A stretch of 27,914 bases of DNA from an uncultured Prevotellaceae bacterium (GTDB lineage: Bacteria > Bacteroidota > Bacteroidia > Bacteroidales > Muribaculaceae), in NCBI GenBank assembly GCA_937898675.1, contig CALEJB010000056.1, positions 1 to 27,914 on the forward strand, in the 5' to 3' direction. This document shows positions 22,569 through 27,914 of this stretch, piece by piece. The first letter of the stretch is position 1, and each line of letters opens with the position of its first letter. A model generated the notes under the pieces. It saw nothing but the letters and a program-made list of their open reading frames with translations, had not been told where the DNA came from and made no database searches. Both the position numbers and the translations under genes were made by a program.

Positions 22569-22596
22569 AAAAAAGCAACCCGCAGGTTGCTTTTTT
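22569..22596. terminator. Symmetric bidirectional intrinsic terminator
   Basis: AAAAAAGCAACC (22569-22580), a CGCA loop, and GGTTGCTTTTTT (22585-22596) give a 12-bp stem with U-runs in both directions. It ends the PPOX/methyltransferase group on the plus strand and could end the short minus-strand transcript starting near 22696. Confidence 0.9.
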
Positions 22597-22696
22597 AGTC
22601 TTGACGGGCACATTAGGGCTCCAGTGTGATAAGGAGTTTCTTGGCACGGTTGTTGCGGTATTGGTTCTCGATATTATGTGTCTCGAAAATCGTTAA
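22569..22696 (-). ncRNA. Candidate small RNA or very short gene
   Basis: A good minus-strand promoter (-7 at 22703-22710, -33 at 22732-22735) points into a stretch of about 125 nt closed by the symmetric terminator. It has no ATG-started frame. One frame is open over about 30 codons and ends before the terminator (reading RNNRAKKLLITLEP before the stop), but would need a non-standard start, so it could also be the end of an eroded gene. I recognise no RNA family. Confidence 0.4.
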
Positions 22697-22702
22697 TCGT
22701 TG

Positions 22703-22735
22703 CAAAATTACAAAAAAAAACCAAAATCCGCCAAA
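22703..22735 (-). promoter_or_regulatory. Promoter of the candidate small transcript
   Basis: The minus strand has TAATTTTG-C (plus 22703-22710) and TTTG (plus 22732-22735) with a 21-bp spacer. No annotated gene lies downstream on that strand before the terminator at 22569-22596. Confidence 0.5.
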
Positions 22736-22774
22736 ATATGCGGCGCATTGAGGCAGACGAAACAAAAATATTTG

Positions 22775-22782
22775 TACTTTTG
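22775..22782 (+). promoter_or_regulatory. -7 promoter element of the GT2 gene
   Basis: TACTTTTG is a full TAnnTTTG match 50 nt before the ATG at 22833. No well-spaced -33 element is seen. Confidence 0.5.
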
Positions 22783-22832
22783 TAATTCATATAACAAAAC
22801 ATGTTCCGTACAACCAATTACACCAGCGCACT

Positions 22833-23603
22833 ATGAAGTCAGACAGTATCGTCATCATCCCGACATATAACGAGAAGGAGAATATCCGCAACATCATCCA
22901 GGCTGTGCTCGAGATCAGCGAGCACCAGTTTGATGTGCTCATCGTTGACGACAACTCGCCTGACGGCACTGCCGCTATCGTCGACCAGTTCATCGCCGAA
23001 AGCCCCGACCGCGTCCATCTGCTCAAGCGGGCGGGCAAGCTGGGACTGGGCACGGCTTACATCACTGGCTTCAAGTGGTCGCTCGACAACGGCTATAGTT
23101 ACATCATCGAGATGGACGCCGACTTCTCGCACCCGCCGCGCAAACTCATTGAACTGCAGGCCGCCTGCGCCGCGCAGGGCGCCGACGTGGCCGTGGGCTC
23201 GCGCTACCTGACGGGGGTGAATGTTGTCAACTGGCCCATGGGCAGGGTGTTCATGAGTTACTATGCCTCGGCCTATGTGCGCCTGGTCACGGGCATGAAG
23301 GTGCGTGACACCACCGCGGGATTTGTATGCTATCGCCGCGAGGTGTTGGAGTCCATCGACCTGGACAATGTGGAGTTTAAGGGCTATGCGTTCCAGATCG
23401 AGATGAAGTTCACGGCCCATCGCATGGGCTTCAAAATCAAGGAGGTGCCCATCGTGTTCGTCAACCGCGTGCTGGGCAGCAGCAAGATGAATTCCAGCAT
23501 CTTTGGCGAGGCGCTGTTCGGCGTCATCAAGTTGCGCTGGGACTCCATCTTCAACAAGCAGCGCTTCATGCGCAAGCCGCGGCCCAGGCAGATTGAGGCT
23601 TGA
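22833..23603 (+). CDS. Polyprenol-phosphate mannosyltransferase-like GT2 glycosyltransferase
   Basis: 256 aa, the length of the soluble Dpm1-type enzymes. It starts with IVIIPTYNEKENIRNII, has the nucleotide-binding D39-D-N-S-P-D-G-T, the metal-binding D95-A-D-F-S-H-P, then VAVGSRYLTG, the conserved VRDTTAGFVCYRREVL and the C-terminal FVNRVLGSSKMNSSIFGEAL. These enzymes move a sugar (mannose in the best known cases) from GDP-sugar to a lipid carrier at the cytoplasmic face. No membrane-helix extension is present. It stands alone with its own -7 element, between two hairpins. The donor and acceptor are not determined here. Confidence 0.92.
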   Translation: MKSDSIVIIPTYNEKENIRNIIQAVLEISEHQFDVLIVDDNSPDGTAAIVDQFIAESPDRVHLLKRAGKLGLGTAYITGFKWSLDNGYSYIIEMDADFSHPPRKLIELQAACAAQGADVAVGSRYLTGVNVVNWPMGRVFMSYYASAYVRLVTGMKVRDTTAGFVCYRREVLESIDLDNVEFKGYAFQIEMKFTAHRMGFKIKEVPIVFVNRVLGSSKMNSSIFGEALFGVIKLRWDSIFNKQRFMRKPRPRQIEA

Positions 23604-23612
23604 TGCATCCAA

Positions 23613-23636
23613 CGGCTTGACCCACTGGTCAAGCCG
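23613..23636 (+). terminator. Weak terminator after the GT2 gene
   Basis: A perfect 10-bp stem (CGGCTTGACC with GGTCAAGCCG, 4-nt loop) lies 9 nt after the stop codon. The tail is only partly U-rich (ATTTGGGTTATTATT). Confidence 0.6.
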
Positions 23637-23721
23637 ATTTGGGTTATTATTGGCATGGTTTTTGCCACTGATGATGATGTTCTGTGTGACCATTCTTATA
23701 GATTTTACCGTCAATTCTTAA

Positions 23722-26448
23722 ATGAGCAAGAAAACGTATAACAAGGGACTTACCGCAGCACAGGTGCTTGCCAGCCGCGAGCAGCATGGCGACAATGTAT
23801 TCACGCCTCCTGCCCGTGAACCGCTGTGGCATCAGTTTCTTGCAAAATTCAACGACCCCCTTATTAAAATTCTGTTGGTGGCCTTGGGGTTGTCGGTGGG
23901 CCTTGCCGTGTATGAGTACCACTGGCTGCACATGGGATTGAGCATCTTTTTTGAGCCCCTGGGCATCTTCCTTGCCGTTGTGCTCGCCACGCTGGTGGGC
24001 TTCCTGGTCGAAGTGAACGCCAACAAGAAGTTCCGCCTGCTCAACCAGACCGACGACCAGGTGCCCTACAAGGTGATGCGCGGCGGTCACATGACACAGG
24101 TGCCGCGCTGTGACATCGTGGTGGGCGACATCGTCATCCTGGAGCCAGGCGAGAAGGTGCCGGCCGACGGCACCATCGTCGAGAGCTTTAACCTTACCGT
24201 CAACGAGAGTTCGTTCACTGGCGAGCCGTCGGCGTGGAAGACCCATCACACCGATGTTGCCGAGTTCGACAAGGAGTCAACCTATCCCCCCAACCGGCTG
24301 CTGCGCGCCAGCACCGTCATCGAGGGCAATGCAGTGCTGCAGGTTGACAGGGTGGGCGACGCCACCGAGTATGGCAAGATTTATAGCGATGCCCAGATCG
24401 ACAACAACATCAAGACCCCGCTCACCCGGCAACTTGACTGGCTGGGCAAAACGATTTCGGTGGGCAGCTATATCATGGCCGGCCTGTTGGTGCTGGGACG
24501 TGTGATTGAGTACTTTGTAACTGGTAGCGAGGGCCCCGTGGCCGATGCGCAGTACCTCATCGAGACGGTGATGCTGGCCGTTACGCTCATCGTGGTGTCG
24601 GTGCCCGAGGGCCTGCCCATGAGCGTCACTCTGTCGCTGGCGTTGAGCATGCGCAAGATGCTCAAGCACAACAACCTGGTGCGCCGCATGCACGCCGTCG
24701 AGACCATGGGTGCCGCCACGGTCATCTGCACCGATAAGACGGGTACGCTCACCCAAAACCAGATGCAGGTCTATCAAACGCATTTCTACGGCCTGCACGA
24801 TGATTCAGAGTTGGGCGACGATCAGATGAGCCAAATCATTCGCGAGAGCATCGCCTGCAACAGCACTGCATTTCTTGACGACAGCGACCCCGACCGTGTG
24901 ACGGCGCTGGGCAACCCCACCGAGGGTGCCCTGCTGCTATGGCTGCGTGAACAGGGGGTGGACTATATGCAGGTGCGTGACGATAGCGAGGTGCTCGCCC
25001 AGTTGCCGTTCTCAACCATGACCAAGTTTATGGCCACCGTCATCAAAAGCGCCACCGGTGAGCGGCTGCTGTTGCTGAAAGGTGCTCCCGAAATCATCAT
25101 GCGCATGTGCCGGAATGTGGCCGGAAACGCCGCCTTTGCGCAGGTGACCGACGAACTTGTGGGCTATCAGTGCAAGGCCATGCGCACACTGGCGTTTGCC
25201 TATTGCGCCATCGGCGCCGACAGGTCAACCGAGGAGGTTATCTGGACGCTCAAACACGGAGACAGCAAGCACAATCAATACACCCTGCTGGGGATTGCCG
25301 CCATCAGCGACCCTGTGCGTCCCGATGTCCCCGCCGCCATTCGCGACTGCCGCAATGCCGGCGTGAAAGTGAAGATTGTTACTGGCGACACGGGCGCTAC
25401 GGCCCGCGAGATTGGGCGCCAAGTGGGCCTGTGGACCGATGACGACAGCGATGACGCCATCATCACCGGACCCGACTTTGCCGCGCTCGACGATGGCGAG
25501 GCCGCCCAACGCGCCGCCTGCATCAAAATCATGTCGCGCGCGCGTCCCGACGACAAGGCGCGCCTGGTGCGCCTGCTGCAGGGGCAGGGCGAGGTGGTCG
25601 CTGTCACCGGCGACGGCACCAACGACGCGCCCGCGCTCAATGCCGCCCAGGTGGGGCTGTCGATGGGCGACGGCACAGCGGTGGCCAAAGAGGCCAGCGA
25701 CATCACCATCATCGACAATTCGTTTGCCAGCATCAACAAGGCCGTGCTGTGGGGGCGCTCGCTGTACAGCAACATCCAGCGTTTCCTCATCTTCCAGTTG
25801 GCGGTCAATGTGTGTGCCTGTCTGGTGGTCGCCGTGTGCTCGTTTTTCAGCAAGCAGCCGGCGCTCACCGTCACCCAGATGCTGTGGGTCAACCTCATCA
25901 TGGACACCTTTGCCGCGCTGGCGCTGGCTTCCCTGCCGCCCAACAGCGTGCTCATGAAGCACAAGCCGCGCAATTCCCATGCGAGCATCATCACGCCCAG
26001 GATGCGGTGGTTTATTGGTGTCTGGGGCGTGCTGTTTGCGGTGCTCATGACGGGATTGTTCCTTTACATCATCAACGACCACGACATACACAGGCCGTTA
26101 AGGGCCATGATAGGCGTCAATCCGAATGTGAGCCCGCGGGAGATGGGCATCTTCTTCAGCGTCTTCGTTTTCCTGCAGTTCTGGAACATGCTCAACGCCA
26201 GGGCGTTCATGACCGGAAAAAGCGCGTTCAACAACATGCGTGACAGCAAGGTCTTCTGGACCGTCGCGCTCGTTATATTTGTTGGCCAGATATTGATTGT
26301 GCAGTACTGCGGCCCGCTGTTCAACTGTGGTAAACTCGACCTCAACACCTGGCTGTGTGCCATTGGCGGCACCTCGCTGGTCTTTTGGCCGGTGCATTTT
26401 TGGAATCTGTTGAAGAATAAACTCCGAAATAGGTCAAAAACTGCCTGA
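23722..26448 (+). CDS. PMCA-type calcium-translocating P-type ATPase
   Basis: 908 aa. All P-type landmarks are present: an actuator-domain loop FTGEPSAWKT (TGEP rather than the more common TGES), the M4 motif P295-E-G-L-P299, the phosphorylation site D338-KTGTLT, the nucleotide-domain KGAPEIIMRMC, and the hinge T629-GDGTNDAPALN. In M5 and M6, FQLAVNVCACLVVAV and W722-V-N-L-I-M-D-T give the N/D pair of plasma-membrane calcium pumps, with about ten helices in all. It would export Ca2+ from the cytoplasm at the cost of ATP. It lies 118 nt after the GT2 gene and seems monocistronic. No regulatory C-terminal tail of the eukaryotic kind is present. Confidence 0.93.
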   Translation: MSKKTYNKGLTAAQVLASREQHGDNVFTPPAREPLWHQFLAKFNDPLIKILLVALGLSVGLAVYEYHWLHMGLSIFFEPLGIFLAVVLATLVGFLVEVNANKKFRLLNQTDDQVPYKVMRGGHMTQVPRCDIVVGDIVILEPGEKVPADGTIVESFNLTVNESSFTGEPSAWKTHHTDVAEFDKESTYPPNRLLRASTVIEGNAVLQVDRVGDATEYGKIYSDAQIDNNIKTPLTRQLDWLGKTISVGSYIMAGLLVLGRVIEYFVTGSEGPVADAQYLIETVMLAVTLIVVSVPEGLPMSVTLSLALSMRKMLKHNNLVRRMHAVETMGAATVICTDKTGTLTQNQMQVYQTHFYGLHDDSELGDDQMSQIIRESIACNSTAFLDDSDPDRVTALGNPTEGALLLWLREQGVDYMQVRDDSEVLAQLPFSTMTKFMATVIKSATGERLLLLKGAPEIIMRMCRNVAGNAAFAQVTDELVGYQCKAMRTLAFAYCAIGADRSTEEVIWTLKHGDSKHNQYTLLGIAAISDPVRPDVPAAIRDCRNAGVKVKIVTGDTGATAREIGRQVGLWTDDDSDDAIITGPDFAALDDGEAAQRAACIKIMSRARPDDKARLVRLLQGQGEVVAVTGDGTNDAPALNAAQVGLSMGDGTAVAKEASDITIIDNSFASINKAVLWGRSLYSNIQRFLIFQLAVNVCACLVVAVCSFFSKQPALTVTQMLWVNLIMDTFAALALASLPPNSVLMKHKPRNSHASIITPRMRWFIGVWGVLFAVLMTGLFLYIINDHDIHRPLRAMIGVNPNVSPREMGIFFSVFVFLQFWNMLNARAFMTGKSAFNNMRDSKVFWTVALVIFVGQILIVQYCGPLFNCGKLDLNTWLCAIGGTSLVFWPVHFWNLLKNKLRNRSKTA

Positions 26449-26471
26449 TTCTAACGATTTTCGCAAAAATA

Positions 26472-26503
26472 TTTTGTCGGTTCGATAATTTTGTTTTCCT
26501 TTG
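26472..26503 (+). promoter_or_regulatory. Promoter of the right-edge secreted protein gene
   Basis: Two overlapping possibilities. TTTTG (26472-26476) with a 19-bp spacer precedes TTCCTTTG-C (26496-26503, one mismatch to TAnnTTTG). Alternatively the full-match TAATTTTG (26486-26493) is used, without a spaced -33. The ATG is at 26570. Confidence 0.5.
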
Positions 26504-26569
26504 CAGTTCAGTACATTATTGTGTGTGGCGAAAAATATTCACGACTAAAATAATAATACGATTTCTGAG

Positions 26570-27787
26570 ATGAAAAAGACATTACTTTCAACTTTAGTGG
26601 TGCTTTGTGCAGGTTTTGGCGTTGCCAATGCCGCCATCGACATTACCACTGCCAACGTGGAGCAGTGCCAGGGCGACACCATGCTCTTCCAACTGCCTGT
26701 TGACGTTACCGTTTATCAGGATATCCAGAACTATCCTGATGCCAACCCCGGCATGCGCATGCTGCGCTTCCAGCCCGAGTATTTGGTAACCGCCCGCGAT
26801 TTCACTAGGGGCGACGTGACCAAGGGCACCGCAACCCTGCCCGCCAACGCCAAGGTCGTCGGGCTGGGCCTCGATGGCTATGACAACGGCAGCGACAACA
26901 CGCGCTATGGCATCTTCCTGACTTCGGTGGCATGGTGCCGCAACGTCCCCGCCACCAAGATGTCGCTCGACTATCTTGACCTGTTCGACGGCTACAATGT
27001 TCACCAGCCCGTGGGCGACTTGTTCACCGACATGGAGAACTACAAGGGCTACTACAACGAGCCGGGCGTGACCTGCGTCTTTGACCCCGCTTGCAGCGCC
27101 GAGAACCCCATGACCATCGTGGACATCCCCTTCAACAACCCCGAGGTGCAGAGCGAGAATCCCGAGGCACCCTTTCCCCCGTTCTGGTACAAGGGTGAGA
27201 ACATCTACCTCACGCTGTGGATTAGCAACTACAGCGACACCCACCTGAAGTATTGCTATATGGCCTACGACGACGCCGAGGCCGAGATGGCCAGCCTGAT
27301 GCGCTCGGGCAACTTCTGCTTCAACAGCAACACCGTCGAGGATGTTGAGGAAGTGCTGGGTTCGCCCCTGATGTACGACCTGCCCGCCCATCGTCTGCCC
27401 GCGTTCCGCACTCCGTATTACACCAACGACTTGCGCCTGATTTTCACCGACCAGCCCGCCGACGTTGAACTGCAGGACGCACAGGGCCAGGCAGTGGCTC
27501 CCGCCGAGGACGGCAACTTCTACAGTCTGGACCACACCCAGACCTACACCCTCGTGGTTGACGGTATCGCAACGAGCGAAATCACATTCGACAACATCTA
27601 CACCGACGTCGAGGCTGTCATCAGCAAGGACTACACCGCTGTTGACGAAATCAGCGCCAGCAAGGCCGTTGCCGGTGTGCGCTACTACAACCTCGCCGGC
27701 CAGGAGATGAGCGAGGCCAGCGGCATCTGCATCGCCGTGACCACTTACACCGATGGCAGCACCAGCGCCATCAAGGTGGTAAAGTAA
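26570..27787 (+). CDS. Secreted protein with C-terminal sorting-type tail
   Basis: 405 aa. A signal peptide covers residues 1-21 (MKKTLLSTLVVLCAGFGVANA). The body (about 22-310) is acidic and aromatic, with FQPEYLVTARDFTRGDVTKG and PFPPFWYKGENIYLTLWISN, recalling cohesin-like or other beta-sandwich domains, but I cannot name the family. A short beta domain follows (ADVELQDAQGQAVAPAEDG). The last 45 residues (YYNLAGQEMSEASGICIAV, TTYTDGSTSAIKVVK) form a Por-type tail shared with the left-edge protein. It is probably exported through a type IX-like route and anchored or released at the surface (inference). A strong terminator follows at 27810-27847. Confidence 0.85.
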   Translation: MKKTLLSTLVVLCAGFGVANAAIDITTANVEQCQGDTMLFQLPVDVTVYQDIQNYPDANPGMRMLRFQPEYLVTARDFTRGDVTKGTATLPANAKVVGLGLDGYDNGSDNTRYGIFLTSVAWCRNVPATKMSLDYLDLFDGYNVHQPVGDLFTDMENYKGYYNEPGVTCVFDPACSAENPMTIVDIPFNNPEVQSENPEAPFPPFWYKGENIYLTLWISNYSDTHLKYCYMAYDDAEAEMASLMRSGNFCFNSNTVEDVEEVLGSPLMYDLPAHRLPAFRTPYYTNDLRLIFTDQPADVELQDAQGQAVAPAEDGNFYSLDHTQTYTLVVDGIATSEITFDNIYTDVEAVISKDYTAVDEISASKAVAGVRYYNLAGQEMSEASGICIAVTTYTDGSTSAIKVVK

Positions 27788-27809
27788 GATAAGCATCATC
27801 AATTTTATG

Positions 27810-27847
27810 GCCGCCATGCCGCAAGCGCAGCGTGGCGGCTTTTTTTT
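27810..27847 (+). terminator. Intrinsic terminator of the right-edge secreted protein gene
   Basis: A 10-bp GC-rich stem (GCCGCCATGC with GCGTGGCGGC, one G-T pair) with a 10-nt loop and eight Ts lies 22 nt after the stop codon. The remaining 67 nt to the window edge show nothing recognisable. Confidence 0.9.
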
Positions 27848-27914
27848 GCATTTCTATGAATCAATAGTTCGTTAAAAAATCGATATATGGCGAAACGGCT
27901 ATGCTGCGCCGCCA

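Noticed and set aside
22600..22700. Start-less frame ending in RNNRAKKLLITLEP as a protein gene
   Set aside because: No ATG, GTG or TTG start lies downstream of the predicted transcript start; kept only as part of the small RNA candidate.

Overview
The window looks like a chromosomal segment of a fairly GC-rich member of the Bacteroidales, most like the Muribaculaceae (S24-7) group; the family placement is my inference. The support is the set of Bacteroidota hallmarks: PCMD-domain, calycin-like and dockerin-repeat secreted proteins, C-terminal sorting-type tails, SPII lipoproteins, A-rich leaders without Shine-Dalgarno sequences, and repeated TAnnTTTG-type -7 promoter elements. No rRNA, tRNA, CRISPR array or insertion sequence was recognised.

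Left part (1-6960): a secreted repeat protein, cut by the window edge, reads leftwards. Next is a leftward four-gene envelope operon (6628 to 2522): a PCMD lipoprotein, an outer-membrane beta-barrel protein, a PCMD protein with two dockerin repeats and a calycin-like protein with one dockerin repeat. It ends in a strong intrinsic terminator. A divergent promoter region then drives a membrane-bound nucleotide-sugar 4,6-dehydratase of the FlaA1/WbpM/CapD family (6961-8958), which faces an orphan MptD/Trep_Strep-like membrane protein (9641-9063).

Middle part (9755-16783): a tightly packed leftward gene train. In transcription order it holds a conserved acidic/proline-rich hypothetical, rsmI, a coiled-coil lipoprotein, glycerate kinase, an AspT/YidE-type transporter with two RCK_C domains, a small HExxH membrane protein, and dacB (PBP4). 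Several junctions overlap (TGATG, ATGA), which suggests translational coupling. The transporter also has its own promoter, placed almost at its start codon.

The most unusual part is 16886-20722. It is a self-contained leftward transcription unit with a portal-like protein, a small acidic protein in the scaffold position, a major-capsid-like protein and an M15 peptidase of the endolysin type. No terminase, tail, protease, integrase or holin lies beside it. The capsid-like protein starts with a basic, hydrophobic segment ending in a lipobox-like L-S-S-C. This could be a domesticated capsid/portal module, possibly at the membrane, or a prophage remnant.

Right part (20896-27914): a rightward group holds a PPOX-type flavin protein, an unrecognised protein and a methyltransferase-like protein that lacks the SAM-binding glycine loop. 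Then come a candidate small antisense-strand transcript, a polyprenol-phosphate mannosyltransferase-like GT2 enzyme, a PMCA-type calcium P-type ATPase, and a second secreted protein. The C-terminal tail of that last protein nearly matches the tail of the protein at the left edge.
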